Shown piece by piece: positions 42,074 to 50,970 of a DNA stretch of 64,000 bases. The stretch comes from Streptomyces sp. 1-11. Its GTDB lineage: Bacteria > Actinomycetota > Actinomycetes > Streptomycetales > Streptomycetaceae. The stretch is from the NCBI RefSeq assembly GCF_007176755.1, contig NZ_BJTV01000009.1:62001-126000 (forward strand), written 5' to 3'. Made by a program: the position numbers and the translations under genes. The stretch's first letter is position 1. Every line of letters begins with the position of its first letter. The notes beneath the pieces were generated by a model. That model saw only the letters and a program-made list of their open reading frames with translations, did not search any database and had not been told where the DNA came from.

Positions 42074-43686
42074 GTCGTCGGCCTTTGCTGCAGTCGGTCG
42101 GGGAGTCGGCCGGCTCCTTGCGCCGGCGTCTCGGAGGCGTCCGTCGCGCCGTCCATCGAGCCGTCCCTCCTCCGGCCTGCCGGCCGGGCGTCGGGGCCGC
42201 GGGGGCCGCGGCCGGGTGGGGCGACCGGCTCGTCGGAGGCGAGTGGTTCGACCTCGTCGGGCCGGAAGTAGTGGAAACGGCCGTACCAGCCGTGCAGTTC
42301 GGCCGCGGGATCGTCGTCGACGGTCACCGCGAGATGGACGCTGCCGTCCACGTCGTGGAAGACGGCCGCCACCCGCGCGGTCCGGCCGGCCAGGAACATG
42401 TCCTGGGCGTCGGCGCCCCGGCCGCGCGGCCGCAGCCGCACCCGGCTGCCGCCGCCGACGTCGGCACCGTCGACCACGACCGTGTCGGTGGCCGGGGACG
42501 GTCCGTCGTCGGCGTCCTCCCGCCACCAGGCGGGCCGGGTGGGGGCGCCGGGCGGGCCGGGCCGCGCCGGGGTGAGCGAGCGGATGGCGCCGTGCAGCCG
42601 GGCGAAGACCTCCGGGGGCATGTTGTCGACCCGGTCCAGGATGCGTGCGGCGCGCGGGTCGGTGGCCCGGGCCTCGGCCTTCTCCTCGTCGGTCAGCAGC
42701 ATCGTGCGCAGCGAGAGGATCTCGTCGATCTCCGCCGCGTCGTGCAGGTCGCCGGGACTCTCCGGCGCCACCTGCGGACGGTCGGGCAGGATGATCGGGC
42801 AGGACAGCATCACCGGCCCGGTGGACCCCGTGTCCTCGGGCGCGCCGCCCAGGACGGGCCAGGTGAAGGCGTTGACGCAGCCGCGCGCCTGCTCCACAAG
42901 ACCGGCCGGCGGATCGACGAGCGACACGAACTCCACGCCCTCGCCGCCGATCAGCGTGTGGGCGGCGAGCAGCGCGTGCCGCAGCGCATCGCCGCGCGCG
43001 GCCCGCGCGTCCGGCGCCCGCCCGCTGTTCTCGGTGCGCACGCGCAGCCGGTACACGTCCCCGGTGAGCCGCTCGGCCTCCACCGCGGTGCGGGCCAGGA
43101 TCTCCTCGCGCCGTCGCACCACCCGCCCCGCGCCGCCGGGCAGCGTCTCGGTCTCCTCGGCCGCCGGCGCCCCCGTCGCGGCGCCGCACCCGCCGCGCAG
43201 CAGGTCCGCCAGCGGCCAGGCGAGACCGACCTCCTGCGGCACCGCCTCGTCGAACGTGAGATGGTCCCGGCCGTCGTCCGTGCGCAGCGACTCGACCGGG
43301 CGGTGCCGGCCGTCCGCGCCGGCCGCCAGCACCTGCTTGTGCTGCATCTGCAGGTACCGCACGCGCACCCGTACCAGCGCGTCGGGGCGCGGCGCGCGCA
43401 CCAGGCACTCGGTGCGCTGGTACCAGGAGTCGGCCGAGCCCGCGATGCCCGGGACGACCGGGCCGTCCGCCTCCACCCAGTCACGGGGCAGCAGCACACC
43501 GAACTGCCACCGGACCCGGTTCTTGGCCGAGGAGCGGCGGTACGGGTAGAGCAGGTAGCCCTCGTACAGGACGGCGTCGGCGACCCCGCTCACCCGTGCG
43601 AACGCGTCGCCGGAACCGCCGTCCGGCGCGCCGCCGCCCAGCAGGGCGACACCCGCCTCGCCACACACGCCGCCCGCCTCCGGCAT
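42070..43686 (-). CDS. Uncharacterised 538-aa protein, first gene of hydrogenase operon
   Basis: The N-terminal 220 residues are compact and conserved-looking (VLYEGYLLYPYRRSSAKNR, WQFGVLLPRDWVE). A middle segment includes FVSLVDPPAGLVEQARGC and PVMLSCPIILPDRP. Residues about 320-365 form an acidic helix bundle (EIDEILSLRTMLLTDEEKAE). A C-terminal beta-rich part (GSRVRLRPRGRGADAQDMFLAGRTARV, GWYGRFHYFRPDEVEPL) resembles a short domain for a bound partner. No signal peptide or membrane span. Homologues sit next to group 1h hydrogenases but function is unknown. ATG 43686 has GACGAGGAGGCGG upstream; it overlaps the small-subunit start. Confidence 0.85.
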   Translation of the reverse strand: MPEAGGVCGEAGVALLGGGAPDGGSGDAFARVSGVADAVLYEGYLLYPYRRSSAKNRVRWQFGVLLPRDWVEADGPVVPGIAGSADSWYQRTECLVRAPRPDALVRVRVRYLQMQHKQVLAAGADGRHRPVESLRTDDGRDHLTFDEAVPQEVGLAWPLADLLRGGCGAATGAPAAEETETLPGGAGRVVRRREEILARTAVEAERLTGDVYRLRVRTENSGRAPDARAARGDALRHALLAAHTLIGGEGVEFVSLVDPPAGLVEQARGCVNAFTWPVLGGAPEDTGSTGPVMLSCPIILPDRPQVAPESPGDLHDAAEIDEILSLRTMLLTDEEKAEARATDPRAARILDRVDNMPPEVFARLHGAIRSLTPARPGPPGAPTRPAWWREDADDGPSPATDTVVVDGADVGGGSRVRLRPRGRGADAQDMFLAGRTARVAAVFHDVDGSVHLAVTVDDDPAAELHGWYGRFHYFRPDEVEPLASDEPVAPPGRGPRGPDARPAGRRRDGSMDGATDASETPAQGAGRLPDRLQQRPTT

Positions 43687-43811
43687 ACCGCCTCCTCGTC
43701 ATGGGTGCACCGGGCCATCCCTTCCACCACGGAAACACCCCTCACCGCACCTCGCCCCTCCGGCGGAGTCACGTTGGGCCGGGCAGGTGACGGGCTGAAT
43801 CCAGACGCCTT

Positions 43812-43822
43812 CGAAACTTTCG
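43812..43822. promoter_or_regulatory. Xylanase-type operator CGAAACTTTCG
   Basis: An 11-base palindrome around a central C, 217 bases upstream of the xylanase start. Short CGAAA-N-TTTCG palindromes upstream of Streptomyces xylanase genes have been described as repressor targets (from memory). Its core GAAACTTTC is shared with the chitosanase operator at 18729-18747. Confidence 0.6.
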
Positions 43823-43944
43823 CAGTGCGGTGACGGAAGATCGATCACACCGTCTTGTGTACGGGTGATTCCGGTAAGCCGGACTCTCGGACATCGCTCA
43901 TGAACTGCGGCTATGTCACTTGCCTGACGAAGATGCGGGTGCGA

Positions 43945-43958
43945 ATGTTTCGAAACAT
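43945..43958. promoter_or_regulatory. Perfect palindrome ATGTTTCGAAACAT upstream of xylanase promoter
   Basis: Seven-base arms, no spacer. It ends 12 bases before the -35 box at 43971. A further half site CGAAAC follows at 43963-43968, so two adjacent CGAAAC elements overlap the upstream edge of the promoter, a good repressor or activator position. Confidence 0.6.
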
Positions 43959-43970
43959 CTACCGAAACTG

Positions 43971-43999
43971 TTGACACGGCCTGCGTCCGATTCAACACT
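43971..43999 (+). promoter_or_regulatory. Xylanase promoter TTGACA-N17-AACACT
   Basis: The -35 box TTGACA (43971-43976) is a full consensus match. With a 17-base spacer the -10 would be AACACT (43994-43999), which keeps the second and last bases of TATAAT. Transcription would start near 44006, leaving a leader of about 33 nt containing CGAGGAGG. Confidence 0.6.
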
Positions 44000-44038
44000 C
44001 TTCGACGTCGGCGGGAGACCCGAGGAGGCTGCATTGAC

Positions 44039-45052
44039 ATGCGCACGTCCTATGTGAAAGGCCGCGGAGGCGATCGCCTCATGCCGCTCGTCCGGAGCGC
44101 CTGCGCCCTGGTGCTGGTCGCCATGGCGGCGCTGCTCCTGCCCGGCACGGCGCGCGCGGACACCGTGATCACGTCCAGCCAGACCGGCACCAACAACGGC
44201 TACTACTACTCGTTCTGGACCGACGGCGGCGGTTCGGTCTCCATGAACCTGGGCTCGGGCGGGTCCTACGGCACCTCGTGGAGCAACAGCGGCAACTTCG
44301 TCGCGGGGAAGGGCTGGAGCACCGGCGCCCGCCGGAACGTGACCTACTCGGGCAGCTTCAACCCGTCGGGCAACGCCTACCTCGCCCTGTACGGCTGGAC
44401 CACCAACCCGCTGGTGGAGTACTACGTCGTCGACAACTGGGGCACCTACCGGCCCACGGGCACCTACAAGGGCACCGTCACCAGCGACGGCGGCACGTAC
44501 GACATCTACGAGACCACCCGGGTCAACGCCCCCTCCATCGAGGGCACCAGGACCTTCAACCAGTACTGGAGCGTCCGCCAGTCGAAGCGGACGGGCGGCA
44601 CCATCACCGCCGGGAACCACTTCGACGCCTGGGCCCGCAACGGCATGAACCTGGGCACCTTCAACTACCAGATCCTCGCCACCGAGGGCTACCAGAGCAG
44701 CGGGAACTCCAGCATCACGGTGTCCGACTCCGGCTCCTCCGGCGGCGGAACCGGCGGTGGCGGAACCGGCGGTGGCGGCGGCAGCGGCGGCTGCACGGCG
44801 ACCCTGTCGGCGGGGCAGCAGTGGAGCGACCGCTACAACCTGAACGTGTCGGTGAGCGGGGCCGCCGACTGGACCGTCACGATGAAGGTCCCGTCCCCGG
44901 AGAAGGTCCTCGCCACCTGGAACGTCGGCGCCGCCTATCCGGACGCGCAGACCCTGGTCGCGAAACCCAACGGCAGCGGGAACAACTGGGGCGTGACCCT
45001 GCAGACCAACGGCACCTGGACCTGGCCCACGGTGACGTGCAGTGCGAGCTGA
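44039..45052 (+). CDS. xlnB: GH11 endo-1,4-beta-xylanase with C-terminal CBM2-type module
   Basis: 337 residues, close to S. lividans XlnB. The signal peptide ends ARA near residue 40. The GH11 domain (about 41-228) has the nucleophile Glu127 in LVEYYVVDNWG and the acid/base Glu216 in ILATEGYQSSG. A Gly/Ser linker (about 231-252) leads to a binding module starting GCTATLSAGQQWSDRYN and ending WTWPTVTCSAS, with one cysteine near each end to form a disulfide. It cleaves xylan outside the cell. ATG 44039 has CGAGGAGG upstream. The esterase gene follows after 42 bases, forming the known xlnB-axeA pair. Confidence 0.96.
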   Translation: MRTSYVKGRGGDRLMPLVRSACALVLVAMAALLLPGTARADTVITSSQTGTNNGYYYSFWTDGGGSVSMNLGSGGSYGTSWSNSGNFVAGKGWSTGARRNVTYSGSFNPSGNAYLALYGWTTNPLVEYYVVDNWGTYRPTGTYKGTVTSDGGTYDIYETTRVNAPSIEGTRTFNQYWSVRQSKRTGGTITAGNHFDAWARNGMNLGTFNYQILATEGYQSSGNSSITVSDSGSSGGGTGGGGTGGGGGSGGCTATLSAGQQWSDRYNLNVSVSGAADWTVTMKVPSPEKVLATWNVGAAYPDAQTLVAKPNGSGNNWGVTLQTNGTWTWPTVTCSAS

Positions 45053-45094
45053 AGTGACCGTCGCGACAACGGAGTCGAGAAGGAGCGAACCCCC

Positions 45095-45808
45095 ATGCGA
45101 ACCAGCACGCGCCTGCCCTTACGGGCCCTCGTCACGACACTCGCCTTGGCTGTGACGGCCGTGGCGGCCAACGTCACCGCGGGCGCCACCGCCTCGCGCG
45201 CCGCCGGCTGCGCCGGGTACGTCGGACTCACCTTCGACGACGGCCCGTCCAACGCCCACACCCCGGCCCTGCTGGCCGCCCTGCGGCAGAGCGGGCTCAG
45301 GGCCACCATGTTCAACGAGGGCCAGTACGCCGCCGCCTACCCGGCCCAGGTGAGGGCCGAGGCGGACGCCGGCATGTGGATCGGCAACCACAGCTACAGC
45401 CACCCGCATCTGACCCAGCTCGGCCAGGCGCAGATGGACTCGGAGGTCGCCCGCACCCAGCAGGCGATCGCCGGCGCGGGCGGCGGCACTCCGCGGCTGT
45501 TCCGCCCGCCCTACGGCGAGACCAACGGCACGCTGCAGGCGGTCGAGGCCAAGTACGGCCTGCGGCAGGTCATCTGGGACGTCGACTCGCAGGACTGGAA
45601 CGGCGCGAGCACCGACGCGATCGTCCAGGCGGTCTCCCGGCTGACCAACGGCCAGATCATCCTGATGCACGAGTGGCCGGCCAACACCCTGGCCGCCGTT
45701 CCGCGCATCGCCCAGGTGCTGGCCTCCCGCGGCCTGTGCGCGGGGATGATCTCCCCGCAGACCGGCCGCGCGGTCGCACCCGGCAGCGCCGTCACCGGCG
45801 GACGCTGA
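45095..45808 (+). CDS. axeA: CE4 acetylxylan esterase (polysaccharide deacetylase)
   Basis: 237 residues. Signal peptide to about residue 36 (RAA). The NodB-homology motifs are in order: LTFDDGPS (Asp48, Asp49), GNHSYSHPHL (His99, His103, metal ligands), RPPYGETN, WDVDSQDWNG, and ILMHEW. This is the S. lividans AxeA catalytic domain; it removes acetyl groups from xylan so that the upstream xylanase can act. Unlike S. lividans AxeA (about 335 residues) there is no C-terminal binding module, leaving CBM function to the xylanase. AGAAGGAGCG lies before ATG 45095. A long-armed hairpin follows. Confidence 0.95.
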   Translation: MRTSTRLPLRALVTTLALAVTAVAANVTAGATASRAAGCAGYVGLTFDDGPSNAHTPALLAALRQSGLRATMFNEGQYAAAYPAQVRAEADAGMWIGNHSYSHPHLTQLGQAQMDSEVARTQQAIAGAGGGTPRLFRPPYGETNGTLQAVEAKYGLRQVIWDVDSQDWNGASTDAIVQAVSRLTNGQIILMHEWPANTLAAVPRIAQVLASRGLCAGMISPQTGRAVAPGSAVTGGR

Positions 45809-45815
45809 GCACACC

Positions 45816-45870
45816 GGCCACGATCGCCGCACTCCGGGACGCGCCTCGCGCCCGGCGGGCGATCGTGGCC
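45816..45870 (+). terminator. Stem-loop terminator after axeA
   Basis: GGCCACGATCGCC (45816-45828) and GGCGATCGTGGCC (45858-45870) are perfect 13-base reverse complements around a 29-base loop, beginning 7 bases after the axeA stop. No U-tract. Confidence 0.7.
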
Positions 45871-46062
45871 CACCCGCGCGGCGGCCGGACCACCGCCGGC
45901 GCGCCCGGCGCTCCCCGGCGCGGTCCGGGCTCTCCGGCGCTGTCCGGGCTCCTCACGGTCCGGGCTCCCCAGCACGGGCTGGCCGGCGGGGCTCAGGCGG
46001 GGCATCGGCGGGGCACCGGCGGGGCCAGTTGCGGGGGCCCGGCCACGGACGTTCCGCCGCGC

Positions 46063-46716
46063 TCAGCCGCCTCGTGGACGATCCCCGTCCCGCCGTTCGC
46101 GCCGTCTGCGGCGGGCCTCCGCCAGCAGCGGCAGGAGCGAGAGCGCGACGATCACGGCGACCAGCGGCAGCAGGTAGTCGTCGACGTGGGAGACCGACGA
46201 GCCGAGGAGGTAACCGGCGAGCACCAGGCTCTGCGACCAGAGCAGCCCGCCCACCGTCTGCCAGAGCGTGAACGCCCGGGCCGGCACCCCCAGCGCGCCG
46301 GCCGCCGGATGCAGCACGGTGCGCAGCACCGGGACGAAACGGCCGATCACCAGCGCCTTGCCGTATCCGTAGCGGGACAGAAGCCGCTCCGCCCGTGCCG
46401 TGCCCTTCTTCACCCGCCGGCTCGACGAGCGCTCCAGCAGGGGCCGTCCGCCGTGCCGCCCGAGCAGATAGCCCACCTGGCCGCCCAGCACGGAGCCGAC
46501 GGCCGCGCACAGCATCACCTGCCACAACTGCAGCCGCGGCGCCTGCCCGTCGGCCGCCGCGCAGAGCACACCGGCGGGGAACAGCAGCGTGTCGCCGGGC
46601 AGGAAGAACCCGACGACGAGCAGGCCGGACTCCCCGAAGATCACCGCGAGCACGCCCAGCGCCCCGAAGGCGGCGAGCAGTGAGGCGCTGTCCGTCGGGT
46701 CGACGGCGATCACCAC
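46063..46716 (-). CDS. DedA family membrane protein
   Basis: 217 residues. Hydrophobic segments alternate with the DedA signatures: GESGLLVVGFFLPGDTLLFPAG, then GGQVGYLLGRHGG, and IGRFVPVLRTVLHPAAGALGV with the conserved F-x-P-x-x-R-T/x motif, ending with two C-terminal helices (YLLPLVAVIVALSLLPLLAEA). DedA proteins act as proton-dependent transporters or in undecaprenyl- and phospholipid flipping. GTG 46716 is preferred (GCGGAGGTGAGC upstream); GTG 46713 and 46722 are alternatives. Divergent from the ROK regulator gene. Confidence 0.9.
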   Translation of the reverse strand: MVIAVDPTDSASLLAAFGALGVLAVIFGESGLLVVGFFLPGDTLLFPAGVLCAAADGQAPRLQLWQVMLCAAVGSVLGGQVGYLLGRHGGRPLLERSSSRRVKKGTARAERLLSRYGYGKALVIGRFVPVLRTVLHPAAGALGVPARAFTLWQTVGGLLWSQSLVLAGYLLGSSVSHVDDYLLPLVAVIVALSLLPLLAEARRRRRERRDGDRPRGG

Positions 46717-46892
46717 GCTCACCTCCGCTCGCCGGCCGCTTTCCCCCAGTGTCCCGTGCGCGGCGCTCCACGCCGGTCCGACGGCCCCGCCAGGCACTCG
46801 ACCGCCCGAATCCGACGTTCTTTGTCCTCTGAGTGGAAAAAGTGCGCGGGAATCCGTGCACAGCTTCTTCCCAGGCTCGGCAGCCGCTGCTA

Positions 46893-46907
46893 CTTTCCTC
46901 TCGAAAG
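46893..46907. promoter_or_regulatory. Inverted repeat CTTTC-N5-GAAAG before ROK gene
   Basis: Five-base arms around CTCTC, 38 bases upstream of the ROK start. ROK repressors commonly bind AT-rich inverted repeats of TTTC/GAAA type, often upstream of their own genes. Short arms make chance occurrence possible. Confidence 0.35.
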
Positions 46908-46945
46908 CCCGGCACTGGTGGCCGAATACTGGCGGGGAGGGGCAC

Positions 46946-48136
46946 GTGAGACGCATGACGGCACGACCGGCGAACACGCACCAGGCCCGCCTGCTGAAGC
47001 TGCTGCGTGACGGCGGCCCCAACTCCCGCGCCCAGCTCGGCGACCAGGTCGACCTGTCCCGGTCCAAGCTGGCCGTGGAGGTGGACCGGCTGATGGAGAC
47101 CGGCCTGGTGGTGGCCGACGGACTCGCCGCCTCACGCGGCGGCCGCCGCTCCCACAACGTCCGGCTCCACCCGGACCTCAGGTTCCTCGGCGTCGACATC
47201 GGCGCGACCTCGGTCGACGTCGCCGTCACCAACGCCGAGCTGGAGATCCTCGGGCACCTCAACCAGCCGATGGACGTCCGTGAGGGCCCCGTCGCCGTCT
47301 TCGAGCAAGTCCTGGACATGGCCGGAAAACTGAAGGCCACCGGGCTCGCCGAGGGCTTCGACGGCGCCGGCATCGGCGTACCAGGGCCGGTCCGGTTCCC
47401 GGAGGGCGTCCCGGTCGCGCCGCCGATCATGCCCGGCTGGGACGGCTTCCCCGTACGGGAGGCGCTCAGCCAGGAGCTCGGCTGCCCGGTCATGGTCGAC
47501 AACGACGTGAACCTCATGGCCATGGGCGAGCAGCACGCCGGAGTCGCCCGTACCGTCGCGGACTTCCTCTGCGTCAAGATCGGCACCGGCATCGGCTGCG
47601 GCATCGTCGTGGGCGGCAACGTGCACCGGGGGACCACCGGCAGCGCGGGCGACATCGGCCACATCCAGGCCGTGCCCGACGGCCGCCCCTGCGCCTGCGG
47701 CAACCGGGGCTGCCTGGAGGCCCACTTCAGCGGCGCCGCGCTGGCCCGGGACGCCGTGCAGGCGGCCGGCCAGGGCCTGTCCGCCGAACTGGCGGCGCGG
47801 CTCGCGGCCAACGGCACCCTCTCCGCCGTCGACGTGGCCGCCGCGGCCGCGGCGGGCGACGCCACCGCGCTCGACCTGATCCGCGAGGGCGGCACCCACG
47901 TCGGCCAGGTCATCGCGGGCCTCGTCTCCTTCTTCAACCCCGGCCTGGTGGTGATCGGCGGCGGGGTGACCGGCCTCGGCCACACCCTGCTCGCCGCGAT
48001 CCGCACCCAGGTCTACCGCCAGTCGCTGCCCCTGGCGACCGGCAACCTGCCCATCGTCCTGGGGGAACTGGGACCCACCGCCGGTGTCACCGGCGCGGCC
48101 CGGCTGATCAGCGACCACTTGTTCTCACCCGCGTAA
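46946..48136 (+). CDS. ROK-family transcriptional regulator
   Basis: 396 residues. An N-terminal winged helix (about 5-65; NTHQARLLKLLRDGGPNSRAQ, LSRSKLAVEVDRLM) precedes a ROK sugar-kinase-like fold (LGVDIGATSVDVAV, GIGVPGPVRFPEG, DNDVNLMAMGEQ, GTGIGCGIVVGG). The ROK zinc motif CACGNRGCLEAHF is intact. Such proteins usually repress adjacent sugar transport genes and are released by the sugar or its phosphate. The importer begins 284 bases downstream on the same strand, which supports control of that operon. GTG 46946 has GGGGAGGGG upstream; in-frame ATG 46955 is a second option. Confidence 0.93.
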   Translation: MRRMTARPANTHQARLLKLLRDGGPNSRAQLGDQVDLSRSKLAVEVDRLMETGLVVADGLAASRGGRRSHNVRLHPDLRFLGVDIGATSVDVAVTNAELEILGHLNQPMDVREGPVAVFEQVLDMAGKLKATGLAEGFDGAGIGVPGPVRFPEGVPVAPPIMPGWDGFPVREALSQELGCPVMVDNDVNLMAMGEQHAGVARTVADFLCVKIGTGIGCGIVVGGNVHRGTTGSAGDIGHIQAVPDGRPCACGNRGCLEAHFSGAALARDAVQAAGQGLSAELAARLAANGTLSAVDVAAAAAAGDATALDLIREGGTHVGQVIAGLVSFFNPGLVVIGGGVTGLGHTLLAAIRTQVYRQSLPLATGNLPIVLGELGPTAGVTGAARLISDHLFSPA

Positions 48137-48420
48137 CGAGCGACCGCCCACCCGTCCCAGCAGCCCTCACCGCCCGCACTGACTCGTGTAGACAGCGCCA
48201 CCCGCACCCCGTCCGCTCCACCCGAGCACATCCCACCGCGTGACCGCACGGCAGCCGCCGCGGCCGGCCCTGCCCTGATCCCGCCCGCCCCGCCGCCTTC
48301 ACCCGCACCCGCACCCACAGCGCTCAGCCCTGCCCGAGAACGACGCCTGCCCGGCACCGAGCCCGGCCGCGGGCGCAGCACGCCCTGACACCGGCCCGCA
48401 CGTCCGCCGAGGGGAATCCG

Positions 48421-49938
48421 ATGGCACCAGAAGCACCACTGCTCAGCATGTCCGGCATCACCAAGTCGTTCCCCGGCGTCCGCGCCCTCGACGGCGTCGA
48501 CCTCGACGTCCAGGCGGGTGAAGTGCACTGCCTCCTCGGCCAGAACGGCGCAGGGAAGTCCACCCTCATCAAGGTCCTGGCCGGCGCCCACCAGCCGGAC
48601 GGCGGCACCATCCACTGGCGCGGCGAGGCCGTCACCCTGCGCTCGCCGATCGCCGCCATGCGCCTCGGCATCGCCACCATCTACCAGGAACTCGACCTGG
48701 TGGAGCACATGTCGGTGGCCGAGAACGTTCACCTCGGCCACGAGCCCACCTCCGCCGGGTTCGTCGTACGCGGGAAGGCCGCCCGCACTTCCACGGGCGC
48801 GCTGCTCAAGCGGCTCGGGCATCCCGAGATCGATCCGGGCCGCCTGGTCGGGGACCTGTCCGCGGCCCAGCAGCAGATCGTCTCCATGGCCCGGGCGCTC
48901 TCCCACGACGTGCGTCTCATCGTGATGGACGAGCCGTCCGCCGCGCTCGACCCCGACGAGGTCGACAACCTCTTCCGCATCGTAGGGACCCTCACCGCGG
49001 AGGGCGTCGCGGTCGTCTACATCTCGCACCGGCTGGAGGAGATCCGGCGCATCGGCGACCGGGTGACCGTGCTCAAGGACGGCCGTGCCGTCGCCCGCGG
49101 ACTGCCCGCCAAGAGCACGCCGACCAAGGACGTCGTCGCCCTGATGACGGGACGCGACGTCGCGTACGTGTTCCCCGCCCGCCCCCAGGCGCCGCCCGCG
49201 GGCGAGCCCGTGCTGCGGATCCGCCGGCTGGCCCGGGACGGCGAGTTCGCGCCGCTCGACCTCGACGTACGGCCGGGGGAGATCGTCGGCCTGGCCGGGC
49301 TCGTGGGGTCCGGGCGCTCCGAGATCCTGGAGACGGTCTACGGGGCGCGCCGGCCCAGCGCCGGCCAGGTCCTGGTCGACGGCAGGCCGCTGCGGCCCGG
49401 CAGCGTGCGCGCCGCCGTGCGGGCCGGGATCGGGCTCGCGCCGGAGGAACGCAAGGCGCAGGCCCTGCTGATGCTGGAGTCCGTCACCCGCAACGTGTCC
49501 GTCTCCACCCTCTCCCGCTTCTCCCGGGCCGGCTGGGTCGACCGGGGCGCCGAGCGGGGCGCGGCCCGCGCAGCGACCCGCGAGCTGTCACTGCGGCCGG
49601 ACAACCCGGACGCGCCCGTGCGCACCCTGTCCGGCGGCAACCAGCAGAAGGCCGTCCTCGCCCGCTGGCTGCTGCGCGGCTGCCGGGTGCTGCTGCTGGA
49701 CGAACCCACCCGAGGCGTCGACGTGGGCGCCCGGGCCGAACTGTACGCGGTGGTCCGCCGCCTGGCCGACGAAGGCCTTGCCGTGCTCCTCGTCTCCAGC
49801 GAGGTGCCGGAGGTCCTCGGCCTCGCCGACCGCGTCCTGGTGCTCCGCGAGGGCCGGGTCGTGCACATGGCGCCCGCCCAGGAACTCGACGAACACCGCG
49901 TCCTCGACCTCGTCATGGAAGGAAGCCCGGCGTCATGA
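48421..49938 (+). CDS. Sugar ABC transporter ATP-binding protein (RbsA/MglA-like)
   Basis: 505 residues with two ATPase halves. The first has Walker A GQNGAGKST (about 40), signature LSAAQQQIVSMARAL, and Walker B LIVMDEPSAAL. The second has a degenerate Walker A (GLVGSGRSE), signature LSGGNQQKAVLARWL, and Walker B VLLLDEPTRGVDVGARAE, the pattern of CUT2-class importers of monosaccharides such as ribose, galactose, xylose or inositol. GAGGGGAATCCG precedes ATG 48421. Translationally coupled to the permease (ATGA overlap). Upstream 284 bases after the ROK gene hold no clear gene. Confidence 0.95.
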   Translation: MAPEAPLLSMSGITKSFPGVRALDGVDLDVQAGEVHCLLGQNGAGKSTLIKVLAGAHQPDGGTIHWRGEAVTLRSPIAAMRLGIATIYQELDLVEHMSVAENVHLGHEPTSAGFVVRGKAARTSTGALLKRLGHPEIDPGRLVGDLSAAQQQIVSMARALSHDVRLIVMDEPSAALDPDEVDNLFRIVGTLTAEGVAVVYISHRLEEIRRIGDRVTVLKDGRAVARGLPAKSTPTKDVVALMTGRDVAYVFPARPQAPPAGEPVLRIRRLARDGEFAPLDLDVRPGEIVGLAGLVGSGRSEILETVYGARRPSAGQVLVDGRPLRPGSVRAAVRAGIGLAPEERKAQALLMLESVTRNVSVSTLSRFSRAGWVDRGAERGAARAATRELSLRPDNPDAPVRTLSGGNQQKAVLARWLLRGCRVLLLDEPTRGVDVGARAELYAVVRRLADEGLAVLLVSSEVPEVLGLADRVLVLREGRVVHMAPAQELDEHRVLDLVMEGSPAS

Positions 49939-50954
49939 CACAGCCCGTCTCCCCGCCCCGGGACGCCACCGGCGAGCCGCCGACGGCCGGCCGGCTCCCC
50001 GCCTGGCGCGGCCTGCCGGCCCGTGCCGACGTCCGCACCCTGTCCCTGCTCGGCGTGCTCGCCGCCCTCGTCGTCATCGGCGGCGTCACCAGACCCGACG
50101 AGTTCCTGGACACCCGCAACCTCCAACTCGTCCTCACCCAGGCCTCGGTGATCGGCGTGGTCACCGTCGGCATGACCTTCGTGATCACCGCCGGCGGCAT
50201 CGACCTCTCCGTCGGCGCGATCGTCGCCCTCGCCTCCGTGTGGGCCACCACCGTCGCCACCCAGGAGTACGGCTTCGCCGGCATCCTGTTCACCGCGATG
50301 GTCGTCGGCCTGGGCTGCGGGCTGGTCAACGGACTGCTGGTCGCCTACGGCGGCATGGTCCCGTTCATCGCCACCCTCGCCATGCTGGCCTCGGCGCGCG
50401 GCCTCGCCCTGCAGATCACCGACGGCCGCACCCAGGTCGTCACCGTCGACAGCGTCCTGAAGCTCGGCGAGCGCGACTCCTACGTCCTGGGCATCCCGCC
50501 GCTCGTGCTGGTCTTCGCGCTGGTCACGGTGGCGGGGTGGCTGCTGCTGAACCGCACCACCTTCGGCCGCCGCACCGTCGCCGTCGGCGGCAACGCCGAG
50601 GCCGCCCGGCTCGCCGGCATCGACGTCCGCCGGCAGCGCCTCTACCTGTACCTGCTGTCCGGACTGTGCTGCGGCATCGCCGCCTTCCTGCTGATCGTGC
50701 TCTCCGGCTCAGGCCAGAACACCAACGGCAACCTCTACGAACTCGACGCCATCGCCGCCGCGATCATCGGCGGCACCCTGCTCAGCGGCGGCCGCGGCAC
50801 CATCACCGGCTCCGTGCTCGGCGTCCTGATCTTCACCACGATCACCAACATCTTCGCCCTGAACAACCTGCAGAGCGACGTCCAGCAGATCGCCAAGGGC
50901 GCGATCATCGTCGCCGCCGTCCTGGTCCAGCGCCGCACCGCGAGAACGAGCTGA
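49935..50954 (+). CDS. Sugar ABC transporter permease (RbsC-like)
   Basis: 339 residues. A hydrophilic N-terminal tail of about 35 residues precedes roughly 8-10 membrane segments. Family signatures include GMTFVITAGGIDLSVGAIVALAS, GCGLVNGLLVAYGGMVPFIATLAM and GRRTVAVGGNAEAARLAGIDV, with TGSVLGVLIFTTITNIFALNN near the end, all characteristic of BPD_transp_2/RbsC proteins. It dimerises to form the channel for the importer. ATG 49935 overlaps the ATPase stop. Confidence 0.95.
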   Translation: MTQPVSPPRDATGEPPTAGRLPAWRGLPARADVRTLSLLGVLAALVVIGGVTRPDEFLDTRNLQLVLTQASVIGVVTVGMTFVITAGGIDLSVGAIVALASVWATTVATQEYGFAGILFTAMVVGLGCGLVNGLLVAYGGMVPFIATLAMLASARGLALQITDGRTQVVTVDSVLKLGERDSYVLGIPPLVLVFALVTVAGWLLLNRTTFGRRTVAVGGNAEAARLAGIDVRRQRLYLYLLSGLCCGIAAFLLIVLSGSGQNTNGNLYELDAIAAAIIGGTLLSGGRGTITGSVLGVLIFTTITNIFALNNLQSDVQQIAKGAIIVAAVLVQRRTARTS

Positions 50955-50970
50955 GGAAGGGTCCACCGCC

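Larger units (their letters stand above)
43687..44038. other. Divergent intergenic region, hydrogenase operon / xylanase
   Basis: 352 bases. The xylanase-proximal part holds two operator-like palindromes and a TTGACA promoter (listed separately). The part near 43687-43800 should hold the hydrogenase promoter on the minus strand; I see GGGTGTTTCCG but no reliable box pair. Confidence 0.55.

Noticed and set aside
45923..45967. Three copies of GTCCGGGCTC downstream of axeA
   Set aside because: Short, irregularly spaced and low-complexity GC sequence; no evidence of function.
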